The notes beneath the pieces are model-generated. The model searched no databases and was not told the DNA's origin. It saw nothing but the letters and a program-made list of their open reading frames with translations. The position numbers were made by a program, and so were the translations under genes. Positions 11,901 to 26,900 of a DNA stretch of 64,000 bases are shown here, one piece after another. Position 1 is the stretch's first letter, and the number at the start of each line of letters is the position of its first letter. The stretch comes from Siphonodentalium dalli (taxonomy: Eukaryota; Mollusca; Scaphopoda; Gadilida; Siphonodentaliidae): assembly GCA_032622095.1 (NCBI GenBank), contig CP136067.1, positions 94,726,707 to 94,790,706 on the forward strand. The letters run 5' to 3'.

Positions 11901-14900
11901 CATTATTATAATCAATAAATTTGAAAAATGATCAATGAAATATGGGTTGATACAAAAATCGGACTTGGCACTGAAAGGGTTAATTGCTTGTGCTTTGTTT
12001 TAAGTGCTGTAGGGTGTATTCAAGTCATGTTCGTGTCACAAAATGTGGGTTATCAACACCAAATTCTGAGATCAGATTCTTGACGATTTGAACAACGAGA
12101 ACTCACCTGGGAACATCATGATATCAAGTTCCTTGGTTTGGATTCTCACTCCCAAAGTTAGGCCCAGGTCTGAGAATAAGGTGCCTGTCATTTGCAGAAT
12201 GAGGTCTCCAGAGGGTGAATTTAGTGACATTATCCCGCATAGTGGGTTTGCATCACTAAATTCACCCTCTGCGGACCTCATTCTGCTTAGGCCTCATCTT
12301 CTCTGGAAAGTTTCTTTATTATCAAATTTCTTAAGAAATTCTTCACAAAGATTTAGATATTTATAAACCTTGATAAGATTGCATGCATGAATATGAAAAG
12401 CTGGCTACGAATGTGATCGCCCTTGAAAAGGTAGCTACATTTGTGATCAATTTTAAAAGCTGGCTACGAATGTGATCAGTGGCTTGTGACAATGACTCCA
12501 TCAGTTCAAGTTAGAATCGTAACGCGCGAACATGTCTGGTTTTCAGTCTTCAATTCGTCACTTGTCAGTCTTTCGATAATTGAAAACCGGAAGCACGCTT
12601 TATACTGCTCACAACGATTTCAAGTCTGTTGGGCTATTGGTGCTGCTCAAAATCTAAAGACTGTCGCTTGCGGATTATGTTATGGTGCTCTGCTGTTTTC
12701 GTCCATTTCAAACACACAAGAACACAGATTTGAATACACCCATAGTTTATTGTATCACTGGTTGTTGTAGATTAAATTTGTTACAGCTTAGTTTTACCCC
12801 AAAGTTATCAAAATGATCTTTTGTAGTTGAACAAGACCTAAAGGACTATTATTATTTAAATTTTCGACATTTTTCTCTGATGGAACATGTCATAGTCCAT
12901 ATTTTGGCATAAATTTCTTTAAAAAGCAGCATACAAAACATGTAAGATAAGGTTATTAGCTGGGTTTCTAATATTTTGATGTTGTTGCTTTTGCTTACAC
13001 AAAACTAGTTGATATTAGCAACCGAAAGTCTAGTCCGAGAATTTACTGGACAAAGATATGTTTATTTAACCTTACTATAATAAATTCTCATTGACTTGTT
13101 GTTCCCTTAGGAAATGTTCAGATAATAAGTTTAACAAATAGGTCGTTTGTTAATCTTATTATCTGAACATTTCCATCCAATAAATTAGACTCCTTCTGAA
13201 CTTTTATTCTCTGTCGTCTGCTTATTTTTCCTGATGAACAGTAGACCATTCCAATGCTTACTTTTGTATCTGAATGGGAGAATCCATTTAGTATAGAAAA
13301 GATCATTTTAACATTTTCTGCAAAAAATATATTCCTTGTTCATGGTTATTATTAATTTTTTTATTTAAACTTTATTTTATGGTGCAAGTTATCTTTAAGT
13401 TAGATAATTGCATGTATAGCCATAATAAGTTATAGTAATGCCCTAAATAATTGACTCCTTAACCACAGCAGAATTATGGGTAATTTTTCAGGATTTAGTT
13501 GGAAATATGGCTTGTTGCCATTCACCAGAAAGCTCTCACTGAGAGCTTTCCGATTAATGGCAACAAGCCATATTTCCGACTAAATCCTGAAAAATTACCC
13601 ATAATTCTGATGTGGTTAAGGAGTCGATTATTTAGGGCATTACTGTTTATAGATTTAGCTTTTTCTTATTCTATCAATTTGTTGCAGGTTTTATGCCACT
13701 AAGACCAATCTAAAAGCTCTCAGTGAGAGAGTTACCCATAAGCTTGATTCTGCTGCTTTTCAAAAAACATCTCTGCAGATTGGGTACCCTAAGATTTCCA
13801 GTTTTGAAATATTTTGACAAGCGCTCGCTCCTGAACCTGCATTTTTTATTTTTTTTCAAGTAAACAACAGCATGAACTTAGACAGTGGTAAATCTTTAGT
13901 TTTCTGGTGATTTATTCTTTATTGTTTTAGTTCAAAAACAAAAGGGAATGCTGTCGAAAAAACCATAAAACCCGATATAGAATTTCATGCAATTCTAAAG
14001 CAATGCCACAGAAGAAAAATAGCAATTTCAAATCTGACTATAACTATCTTACTACAGTATGCTGCTAAATTAAATTATTGAAAAAGAATATCAATGAAAA
14101 TACATATTATAGGAAGTATGATGGATTGAAATATGAAAACAAAACCCCCCACCCTCGATTTATGTGTATCTATGTAATTTTTATTTTTGTGTTGCTTTTT
14201 AGTGTATATTGTGGTAGCATCTATATTGAGAAACATTTGTTTGTATTCTAAAATGGTATTAGGCCTATAAAAATAGTGATTTTTCCGGTAACAGAGGGAA
14301 AAATCTGTGCGAACGGCCAGAATATATATATATTTTTTTTTAAACATTGATATATGGAATATATTCCTTCAGCACAGTTTTACTACTATTAGAGATGGAT
14401 AAACTCAATTTTTTATTTTTGGCTTTTTGTGTTGATTATTTTTTGTTTGCGGTGTTGATAAAATTAGTAGGGGCGGAGGTCTGGATTTGGGGTGGGCTGG
14501 TTACCGGAAACATCACCATTTTTTTTTTAGGCATAACATTAATCACTAGGCCTGGTATGTTGGAGGACTGCTGTTGGCAAATAAGATGGGAAGAGATACA
14601 CAATGTTTTAAGTCTCCAGAATGCCAGGCCTAAATATCTGTGTTTTTTAAATAAAGGCTTTTGGTTTATTCAAGAAAATGGTGGGGAAAGGGTTAGTTCC
14701 AGTTTTGAATATTTTCAATTTAAAAATTTGGCATCTTGTCCAGTTAAATTTACAAATGTATGATTTCTCAACTCATCACCAACTTGTTAACATAGATTAA
14801 ATCTTGAAAGAAAACTTCTTCTTGTCATGCTACATGTTAATTGGATTCGGTATACCATACATGTTTGAAGTGTTTTATCACTGAGGCCATTAAAATAAAA

Positions 14901-17900
14901 TATCTGTGTCTCAGTCAATTATATCTAAATTTTGAGGTGAGGGAGGGAGACAATTTATTTTAATTTTTTCTCAAAATCTGGAAAACTTACTCCATAATAC
15001 AAACAAATAATTTTTATTGTTCGAATCCAATATTTCTAATAGAAAATTTGGAAAAAAATGTTTAACGACGGTTTTTAAAAGAAATTTTCAGTGACAAGGG
15101 AGATTCCTGAGAACACAAGACTTTTATTTGCTTTATCATTAAGATAGAAATGTTTCAATTTTAAAGACATAGATGAAAATGTGTAGAGTAAAACGTTGCA
15201 CTCTCTCTTCTGGCATATAGTTTCGGATTAGACCAAAAGCCTTGTGTAGTAAGAAGTCAGCGTTTAGTGGACTCTGACCAAGCCTGATTATAGTGTGTCT
15301 GTCATTTGCAGAATGAGGTCCCCAGAGGGTTAATTTAGTGATGCTACCCTACACAGCGGGTTAGCATCACCAAATTCAGCCTCTGAGGAACTCATTCTGC
15401 TTTGGCCTTATCTTCTGGAAAGTATCTATAGTCTCAAATTAACAATGTTTTATTACTTTTTCCCTTCTGTTCAGTTTCTATATTCCCTAATTTGCAAAAG
15501 ATAAAATGCATAATCGAGGTGACTAATGGGTGAACGTCACCAACTTCAACTGGGGAACTTCAATATGATCCTAGGTCTCCCATAGCATCTATGCGGGATG
15601 GTCACTAAATTCACCCTCTGGGGACCTCATTCTGCAAATGACAAACACACTATAATTAGGTTTGACTCTGACTTGTCCATGAGGACTGCATCTGACCACA
15701 GTTGGTGGAATTATTGTCCAAATGTTTACCGATAAAAACACATACTTTCCCGCCCTTCATAATTGACTCAGTAACTGGCTATTATGCTTTATAACTGGGG
15801 TAGAACCATGACTGCACTCCAGTTAACCCTTTACCCAACAGAAGGGCCCTGTGCCAATGCATTCTCTTATATATGCGAGTCGACCATAGGTCGCCTCGCA
15901 TATATAAGAGAATGCATTGGCTTAACACATTAAAAATTATAAAATTGTTAAAGAATGGTAAAAAAAAATGGTAAAAAGTGTTTAGGCCAATGCATTCTCT
16001 TATATATGCGAGGCGACCTATGGTCGACTCGCATATATAAGAGAATGCATTGGCACAGGGCATAACTGTAACTATCACAATGTGGTCAAGGAGCCGGTTC
16101 CTATGATATCCATATTTGTATGGTTCTATTGAGACAGACCGAAGATATTTTAGGCTGTTGAAGCTTTATTCGGCCGGTTTTGGCCGGTTTGTTGGGTAAA
16201 GGGTTAAACAATACCATGACTGCTGTGGCACTGCAATTAAATGTTTTAAAGATATCTCAGTTATGTTCATTGACTGCAGATAGTACACTGTAGCTAACTG
16301 CTGACTGACGGCGAATTTCATTTCTATTACATACCGGTATATATATATTCTGGAGCCGCAATTGTACTGTTTAACCCTTTCTAAGAGCTTTTTCCATCAA
16401 CGTATCATATTATTATAATCAATAAATTTGAAAAATGATCAAGGAAATATGGGTTGATACAAAAATTGGAATTGGCACTGAAAGGGTTAAGTTACCATTT
16501 CATTTCTATTCTGGTCAGTTGATGATGATATGCGTTTTAACCACACAATCGTCTGGTTGCCTTGCATACTATCACTTTAATAATAATATAAACAAGAATG
16601 GAAATCTGGCCAATTCAGAATCAACCGGACTCCCGCTACCACACTCATTTCAAGTCTTAATTCAGCATACAAAATTTATCGTATGTAAAAATATTTCTTT
16701 CTCTCAATCAATTAGATATCTCTCTTGAACGTAACACTGAAAATAATAAATGATTTGCTGGTTTTTTTTTGCTCATTTGGGATCCCAACAATATCCAATT
16801 CGAAAATCTGATGAGTCGCCAATCCGAGTCACTGGGTATTATTAGAATCATGATATAAACATGGTACGAAACGGTAACATCTGTACAATTGTGGCTCCAG
16901 CAAATTTATAAATGACAGAATGAAATTTGCCGACAGTTAGCTATGTACAGTGTGTCGGCGGTCAAGGACTATAGCCGCGGTATCTTTACCGCATTTAATC
17001 GCGGTGCAACAGCAGTCATGGAACCTTAACTGCGGCTCAGTTAAGGTTTTACCCCAGTTATAAACACATAACCCCAGTAACTGAGTCAATTACATAGTGC
17101 AGTACAGTATGTGTATTTATCGGCAAATTTCGATGATAACTTCCAACCACTGTGAATCTGGCGTAACAAACTGTGAAGGATTATGGTAGCATGCTGTCTG
17201 TATGTTTTAGCCTGGTTCAATGTTGTATTCATATTGTACAGTACTAACAGAATTAACCCTTTAGCCAACAGAAGGGCCCTGTGCCAATGCATTCTCTTAT
17301 ATATGCGAGTCGACCATAGGTCGCCTCGCATATATAAGAGAATGCATTGGCTTAACACATTAAAAATTATAAAATTGTTAAAGAATGTAAGAAAAAATGG
17401 TAAAAAGTGTTAAAAAAAGATTTTTTTTAGGCCAATGCATTCTCTTATATATGCGAGGCGACATATGGTCGACTCGCATATATAAGAGAATGCATTGGCA
17501 CAGGGTATAACTGTAACTATCACAATGTGGTCAAGGAGCCGGTTCCAATGATATCCATATTTGTATGGTTCTATTGAGACAGTCCGAAGATATTTTAGGC
17601 TGTTGAAGCTTTATTTGGCCGGTTTTGGCCGGTTTGTTGGGTAAAGGGTTAAAACTCTGCTGACAATTCATATTCACAAAACACATTTATTTTTCTTATA
17701 TATTCAAGTCTAGAAGCTTTCTATTTCTTATTATATGGCAAAAGACTTTACATTTAACTTTATAGAGCTTTTATTTTGCGAACTGCTTGCTTTTGCTCTA
17801 AGAATTATCATGCCTATTTTCAGCAATTTGGGAGGGGGAGGGTGTTTATACTCACAAGTGGTGTTTAATAGCAGTCGGAAACACGTCGTTTTCCACGAGC

Positions 17901-20900
17901 CTGTTGGACAAAACTTCCAGCTTCACTTCTGGTTATAAGTGATGTAATCATGTTTCATACTATTTTCTGTCCTTTTGAAAGTTTCAAAATATTGATATGC
18001 TTTGTAAGCTTCATCCTTGGAATTTCTAAACATCATCTAATGCCTCAGTAATGTAGCTAAACCACTTTCCTTGTCTAAATCGGCGGCTGCTACACAGGGA
18101 CTTAGCCTGAATTGGAAGTAGGGTGTCCAAATCCATTGCGATGCGTTGTCCAACACGGGACGGAGGGGAGAGTATGAGTGGGTGTATTCCCCCATTTATA
18201 GGTGGAGTTCTGGGAAAACAATTGAAATTAACTTGCAAAAAGTGGCCTCTGATGACTTTCCTGGGAAGATTTATCATGACTCCCACATGTTGTGAATTAT
18301 AGATTTTCTGGTAACATGGTGCAATTTTGGTGGGGTATACATGTATTTGTGTGTGGTAATTTAAGTCATTAAATTTAAATCCAGTTGGCAGTTAAAAACC
18401 CTACCTATTTACAGCAATTTTGGGGGGGGGGGGGTTGGACTGGTGACTCAGACATTAGGGATACAGCGCATTACAGCCCTGTTGGTTAACAAAAAATTGC
18501 CTATGCTAAAAAATTGCCCAGGCCAGAAATATTTTTTTGGCTAAAAAGCCTGGGATCCACATACATGTAGTTGCATGCTCGACACATGCAAGTATAAATT
18601 TCAGTTCACAATTAGAACTTGGCCTATTATCATCCATGGCATTGGCAGACCTTGGTTCGGTTAGGCTTTAATTTGTTTCAATTTTGCACAAAACATTGGC
18701 ACTGGTTCTGAGATTTGCCTTGACCAAAAATTAGACGATGAAATTTCTTTTTACTCTGTTTATCTAGGCATTTATTTGCCTTGGCTCAGCTAATAGCCGA
18801 CACAAATTAACAGGTCTGCATTAGGCTATTATAAACCAAATAGTGATGGCAAAGTTGATTCAGTTCCCATGTAGATTTGTGAAGAGTTATCTGATTTGTA
18901 TATCTATACAAATTTGTTCATTGCCTATCGAGTGTTGGTAGCTATTATGGGCAGTGTGGTGATTTCTCAGTGAAATTCACCCTCTTTGCAACCTTAACAC
19001 CCACCGCTATAACTAGCAACTGAAATGACAAGAATTTGCTATTTTGGGCAGATCTCAGACATTTCCACAAACTTGTGATAAAATAAGAATACAGCACAAT
19101 AAGAAATCTTCAGATAATTTAAATAAACACCGAACCAAATTCCTAAAATGATTTTCCTTCAGCTACCCAGTGTACAAAAGTGATGATTTTTTTTGGCATA
19201 CCAAAATTTGCCATATATGTACGTTAACGTTTCCCTGAATGCTGTATGTTTGTTACCCTCATGTATCACTTTACAGGTTTCGGTACCTCTTCGACACAAA
19301 CATCTGAAATCGGAGTGGCTGACACCAAAGATAAACCGAAGAAAAGAAAGAAGAAAAAGAAAACAGACGACAGTGTGCAAGCTCAACCATTGCAAGCAAC
19401 TGCGACAAATCCAGGTCCTTTTCTCATTATTTAATAAATCCAGGTCCTTTTCTCATTGTTTAATAAATCCAGGTCCTTTTCTCATTGTTTAATAAATACA
19501 GGTCCTTTTCTCATTGTTTAATACACAATACCAAGTCTGGATATAGTGTGTCTCACATTTGCAGAATGAGGTCCTCAGAGGATTAATTTAGTGACGCTGT
19601 CCCACACAGCAGGCTAGCATACCAAATTCACCATGTGGGGATCTCATTCTGCTTAGGCCTCATATTATGGGAAGTATCTAATTAACATTGTTTTTAGTTA
19701 CTTTTCCCCGTCTGTTCAGTTTCTATATCCCCTAATTTGCAGATAAATTGCATAATCGATGTGACTAATATGTTAAAATCACCAACTTCAACTGGGGAAC
19801 TTCAATCTGATTCTAGGTCTCCCATAGCAGTTGAGGCCTAAACAGAATGAGGTTCTCAGAGGGTGAATTTGGTGATACTAGCCTGCCGTTTAACTTTACT
19901 AAGTTCACCCTCTGGGGACCTCATTCTGCAAATGTCGGACACACTATTTCAAGGCTTTCGCAATACTGGAGAGGTTTCGATTGAAAACATCTCACTTCGC
20001 TCCATCAAGCACCAACAGACTATAACACTCTATGCCCGAGGTGGGAAAATATTATCCAGTAGTGAGTCAGCTGTGTTCTGTTTCCAAACGAAGACCATGC
20101 AACATTTCATAACTGTTTCTTTAGTTGTCCGTGAGACATGAAGCGAACCATAAATTAGTCAGAATTAAATGAGGCTACTATTCATGTGTAGTTCATCTAC
20201 CATGGGACAGATCTTCCGCCATGCTGTATGGAATTATTATAGTCTGTTGGCGCTTATCCGCTAAGTTAGAAATTTTCAATTTAAACCTATTCAGTTGCCA
20301 ACAGAGATTGAGACAGACAGAGCCATAGGTCATGGTGATGTTAGGATACAATTTCTTTTCTGCATTCAAATAAATTTTATCAAAAGTCTTTGTGATTGGT
20401 AAGGGTTAGCTCTTTGTTTTCTTTAACCAGAAAAAAGACAACACTAGAACTTACAAAATTCTGCTGTTTTATTTCTAGAATAGTTGTTTGTATGAAAGTC
20501 CTTGAACTGTGGATAATTTTTATTGCTATGATTAAGAAAAATTATCAAGATTTACCAAAACTTGTGTTATAGACGTATAATAAAATGTGCTCATTTTGAA
20601 AATATGTTGCATGTTTTTGATTCAATTACGGTATATATCTCTTCACCCTTACAACCATTTCGAAGGCTTTGATCAACTTTAAAGGGCGAATGTACCTAAA
20701 TCCAGCCATTTATAAGCCATCTCATACTCTATTCAACAGAAAATATCCAACATATGAATGAATTTGAGTTTGGCATGAGTGTAAAATACACTAATGTGCT
20801 CTATGAATGATGTAAAACAACATGGTAATTATAATGAAAATGAATAAATGGCTTAAACCTTTTACTCATTTTCGTTATAATAATCAGGTTGTTATACGTG

Positions 20901-23900
20901 GTTCTTTGTGTATGTGAGTGTATTAACTCTCATTCTTGACTCGTGTTAATTCTTTTATTGGGAATAGTATGAGATGACCCCATTAGTGGCTGGATTTATG
21001 TACAGTCGCCCTTTAACTGTTCCATGACTGGAGCTTTCTGAAATTTTGCGAAAACCCTGTGCCAATGCATTCTCTTATATATGCAAGCCTCCCATTGGCA
21101 TAACAATATTTACCTTAACCTTATGTGAGGCTCGCATATAAGAGAATACACTGGCATAATATTTTTAATGCTTCACCAACGCAGCTCACATCTTGAAAGG
21201 GTTAAAATGTTCGTGATGCTGTAAAATTTTGTATTAATATGTATATTTCTCATATGATGTGTTTTTTAATGGCATTGTATTCTCCACTTGTCAGAATTAG
21301 CCTTCTTATTGTTTTTAATTTTCAACTAAAGCTTTTCCCCCCAACACCAAATATTTTCAAACAGTCTTACTATTTTGAGATATTCCCACAGGAATGTGAT
21401 AATATTAATCTCATGCAAATGTACTTTTCCTTTAAAAAAAACCTGACTCATGTTCTGTTTTGTAACAGCCATTCATCATATGTGTACTGTAGTGTACAAG
21501 TTTGTAGCATGTGCGATAAAACTCAAAATTTGTGTTTAATTTATTTTTTGTACTGAATGGATTCTCCCATTCAGTTACACAAGTATACATTGAAATGATC
21601 TATTACTCATCTGGAGGGGTTTTCTGGAAAAATAAACAGACGCAAGATATTATAAGTACAAAATGAGTCAAATTTATTGGAGGGAAATGTTTAGATAATG
21701 TTCAACAAACTTATTTCCTACGGGATAATTACTAATCAATGAATGTTTGGTATAGAAATGGTTCCATTATGTAACACTCCCGTATGGAGCCTCATGCCGA
21801 CCCAAGCAGACGACAGTCATGAGTGCATCGTTCTCTCTGTCTGGGGCTCCATAGAGGTGTCATCAATGAGTGTTTAATATAGAAAGGATTAAAACAACCT
21901 AAAAAGCAATTTTAAAGGTACTCAATTCGATTCGATGGTCCCCATATCAGATTCCAACAACAACAACCGCTTCAGTTATCAGTATCGAATAAGTGCCCAA
22001 AAATAATGCTAACCACAGTCAACTATAGTTTAAAATTGCCAAAAATCTGTTATTTATCAACATTTTGTTCAACGAAATTTTGCCGGTTTGTCAAATATCT
22101 GACACAAAAAGCCACTTGATTTTAGAGTTATCTATCTTCATCTGCAGTTTGGCCCGAGAAAGTCTTCTCGTCGACTGGGCCACTAAAAAGTATCTGTGGT
22201 GAAAAATAATAAAAATAATTTCAAAAATCGATATCTGATCACTCTGAGCTTTGATGGGTGGGTTCCTCGACTCGAATCAAATATTTTTTACCCCCGAAGC
22301 CAATGCAATATTAATTTGCGAGCGTTAATTCGGATTATGCATCTTTAATTCATTACTCAGAGCAATATAGTTAATCTCTTGAGATAATTTGGCAAAATTG
22401 CTGGGACTTATTCAATCATCTCACTGACAATCATCACATATAAACCTTTGGAGGTATTTTTGACGTCAGGAGGCAACTTTACAATGAGGAGATTCAGTCT
22501 GACATTCCTGATCAATGGTGGGCAAGCCTTGAAATAGTGTGTCTGTCATTTGCAGAATGAGGTTCCCAGAGGGTGAATTTAGTGATGCTACCCCGCATAG
22601 CAGGCTAGCATCACCAAATTCACCCTCTGGGAACCTCATTCTGCTGAGGTGCAAGCAGAATGAGGTCCCCAGAGGGTGAATTTGGTGATGCTAGCCCGCT
22701 ATGTGGGGCAGCATCACTAAATTCACCCTCTGGGGACCTCATTCTGCAAATGACAGGCAGACTATTTCAAGGCTTGATGGTGGGTTTCTTGCTCTTGATT
22801 TTGATGGCTTTTTTAACCCTTTCAAAGGCTCCTACATGTGGAGAACATCATGGAGACGTCTGGCCCTTCTATGATGTTACCTCCTGATGGTGCCAACCTG
22901 GGGTGGGTAATATTCCCTTTATATACGTCCAAATGCTTGTTTATAAACAATTAAAAGAACATTTATATGAGTGGAATATTCATTGACTGTTATAATAATA
23001 ATTTGTGGCAATTATATTGATCTGCGGAAAAATATTATGCCTTGTGTGATGCTGAGACTAGGAGTTAATTTAAACAGCCCGATTTTATGCATAAAATATA
23101 GCAGTACAATTTCAAAAAGAAGAAAACAAATATAGAAATTCCAATGAATTTGACAAGTGTACCGAAAAAGATATTGTGACTGATTCCAGGCTATATATGA
23201 TCCATCCCTAATTGAAAACTGCTGATAAGTGTCTTGATTGATCTTCTTTTATTGTAACTGCCTCACAGTCATGATCCCACATTTCTTATTGTCCCTCCAA
23301 AGGTCATGTGAGCATTGTTTGTCAGTCAAATGATTGAATAAGTCCAAACGATTTGGATGAATTATCTCAAGGTCTTAATTATACTCTGTTTTGCTGTATT
23401 GAATTAAAATTACTATTGTGAATCTTGAGTAATGAATCAACATTTTTTTTTGTAATCTAAAAAGCCTGCTAAATTTATGCCCCTTTTATACAACTGGCAA
23501 AAAATTCTAATCGCATATGCGGTGCATTACTTTACATGTTGTTATACAACTCCACAGCAAAGTATAATACCTCGAATGGCTTAATAAACATTGAAAACAA
23601 TGGTATCTGTTTGGACGCGGAATGTGGCTTTATGACACGTGCATCTTGCGCGGAACTAAACTTGTAACTGTTGAACGTCACAAGAACATCATTTATGTTA
23701 TTCTGGTCACTTTAGTTATTGTTCTTCGCGCAGCATGCTATTATCGGGGAGCCCGATTATTGAAATATGATTTTGATATTTGAATACTGGCATTTACAAA
23801 GCCAATAGTGATGTTAAATTCAGTTTGAGTAAATTGAGGTTTGGTTCCCTGAATGCGTCTTTCATAACAATTGAATGTGAGGAATTAAAATGATTTTAAA

Positions 23901-26900
23901 AATAAATTCAAATTAGTCTAATAGACTGTCTTCATTATTTTCAGCTGAACGGAAGCCAGATATACCATTCAAACCACAGTCGGAGACGGACAGAAGGATT
24001 CTGGAAATCCTGAACAATACCAAGATGGCTCACCAACAGGAGCTATCATCCAAGCCTCCTTCGTCAAAAAAGCCTGACGAACTGCCACAGTCTCAGCCTG
24101 CGACATCAAGTATACCTCCGCAGCCGATCGGACTTCCTCAACCTCGAATGCCTCAGCCGATGATGAGAATGTCTCCTCCGATGATGGGAATGTCTCCTCC
24201 GATGATGGGAATGTCTCCTCCGATGATGGGAATGTCTCCTCAACCAATGGGTGTTCCACAACCTAGGATGCAGGTTCCTTTTATGGGCATGCCGTCACAA
24301 CCACCGAGTGTGCATGGAGTAGGTTCACCTGGAACCGTGCCTCAAGACTCAGTTCCCAGTCAGTTGAGCCAGTTGAGTGCTTCCACTCAGGCACTGTTAA
24401 GCTCTTCTCACCATATCCCATCAACCACGTCTCAACCATCAACCGTCCAGTCAATCGCACCAACCAGTTTAAACACAGCTGCTTCTCAGATGTTGATTAC
24501 TCCTTCAACAGCTCTGACTCCAACTCAACCACAGCTAATGTCATCAACCTCTCAACCGCAGCATCAAATTTTTGGTTCACCTGCTCAACCGCGGCCACAA
24601 GGGATTTCTTCTCCTAGTCAGGTTATTGCATCACAGCTGTCTATGACGTCGCCTTTAGGCATTGTTAAAATGTCGGGAAGTCCATTTATGTCGACAATGC
24701 CATCAGGCTATTCTGGTGACAGAGGGAAGTCTCCGATTGGTGGACACAAATCACCTGTCGCTGATGGATCCTTGTCCCAGGAAGATGCATTCGGACAAAC
24801 ACGTGAGGATATGGTTAGATTAGTCACGAGTCAAGCTTTTCATGCCGCAAAGCAGATAGCTATGATTCGAAATCAGAATCCGGCCGTACCTGTTGAAGCT
24901 CCACACCTCAGGCAAGCGTTTACTCCTCCGGCCGCCATGGCTGTGGAGCCACCATTACCACGGCGACAGTTCACTCCTCCTGCGATGTCTATATCTAGTC
25001 AATTACCAAGGAGACAGATGACTCCGCCTGCTATGTCTGTTTCTAGTCCAATCCAGAGGCGGCAAACACCGCCGGCCGCTGAGATGGTGCCTCTTCAGCT
25101 GTCGCCGCATGTGACACCGCTACATTCACCACATGTGACGCCGCTACCATCACCACAGGCATCTCAACCATCACCACAGATGCTATATCAGTCACCGCAT
25201 CCATCACCGCAAACACCTCAACCATCACCACTAGCTGCGTTGTCGAATCATGGAATGCCATCACCATTGGCGTTGTCTCTGTCTCCAGCATCTTCACAGG
25301 AAGCCGGTGTACTCCAGTCAACAACTCAACCAATTGGTGAAAGTTCGGAAATGGCGCAGCCTACCTCCTCATCTGGAGTAGAGTCGACTGTTACATGTGA
25401 ACCGGGTTCTGGGAATTGTGGAACGGATGATGATGAACCACAAGAAAAGACTACATGTGAGCCGGGCTCTGGGAATTGTGGAACGGATGATGACGAACCA
25501 GAAGAGAAAGTTGTTTGTGTGCCTGGATCAGGGAATTGTGGAACAGACGATGATGAACCACAAGTGAAACCTAGATGTGTGCCTGGCTCTGGGAATTGTG
25601 GAACGGATGATGACGAACCATTGGAGAAACCTAGATGTGAGCCGGGCTCTGGGAATTGTGGAACGGACGATGATGAACCCCAAGAGAAAGCGAGATGTTT
25701 GCCAGGTTCTGGGAATTGTGGAACAGATGATGACGAACTGGAAGAGAAAGTTGTTTGTGTGCCTGGGTCTGGGAATTGTGGAACGGACGATGATGAACCG
25801 TTGGAGAAACCTAGATGTGAGCCGGGCTCTGGGAATTGTGGAACGGATGATGATGAACCACAAGGCAAAACGAGATGTTTGCCAGGCTCTGGGAATTGTG
25901 GAACGGATGATGACGAACCAGAAGAGAATGTTGTTTGTGTACCTGGCTCTGGGAATTGTGGAACGGACGATGACGAACCGTTGGAGAAACCTAGATGTGA
26001 GCCGGGCTCTGGGAATTGTGGAACAGATGATGATGAACCGCAAGAGAAAGTGAGATGTTTGCCTGGTTCTGGGAATTGTGGAACAGATGATGACGAACCG
26101 GAAGAGAAAGTTGTTTGTATGCCTGGATCAGGGAATTGTGGAACAGACGATGATGAACCACAAGAGAAGATTAGATGTGAGCCGGGCTCTGGGAATTGTG
26201 GAACGGACGATGACAAACCGTTGGCGAAACCTAGATGTGAGCCAGGCTCTGGGAACTGTGGAACGGACGATGATGAATCACAAGAAAAGACTAGATGTGA
26301 GCCAGGCTCTGGGAATTGTGGAACAGACGATGATGAGCCAAAGGAAAAAGTTAAATGTGAACCGGGCTCCAGGAATTGTGGAACGGACGATGACGAACCA
26401 AATGAGAAAGTGAAATGTGTGCCTGGATCGGAAGAGAAGGTTTGTGTGCCTGGATCAGGAAATTGTGGAACAGACGATGATGAGCCAAAGGAAAAAGTTA
26501 AATGCGAATCGGGCTCCGGGAATTGTGGAACAGATGATGGCGAACCAAATGAGAAATCGAGATGCGAGCCCGGCTCAGGAAATTGTGGTAGTGATGATGA
26601 AACAGACACATCAATGACAACAAGTGGTGACACAACTGTGGTGTCCTCAACAACTGTGTCAACTGTAAGCAGCAGTGCTACTGAATCAATATCTACAGTC
26701 AGCACGCAACACACTGTTCCCATTGTAACATCCACTGCAGTTACTGTTGCAACAAGTCCAGTTGTAAGTGGGCAACCGATAACTGTTTCTTCTGAAGTTC
26801 CTGGTAACTACAGTTACGCTACTGCTCAACCAGGTTCTGTGCCGACATCAACTGAATCAACCATAGTGAGCCTTTCTGTGAAATCTGAACCAGTTGAAAC

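Noticed and set aside
14347-14763. 138-codon open frame with hydrophobic start
   Set aside because: Lies in intron 4, has no recognisable family, low-complexity T-rich start and no splice or promoter support.
25326-26735. 469-codon open frame on the minus strand
   Set aside because: It is the reverse complement of the 60-bp coding repeat in E6; a unit length divisible by three keeps all frames open. Other frames over the same stretch are open for the same reason.
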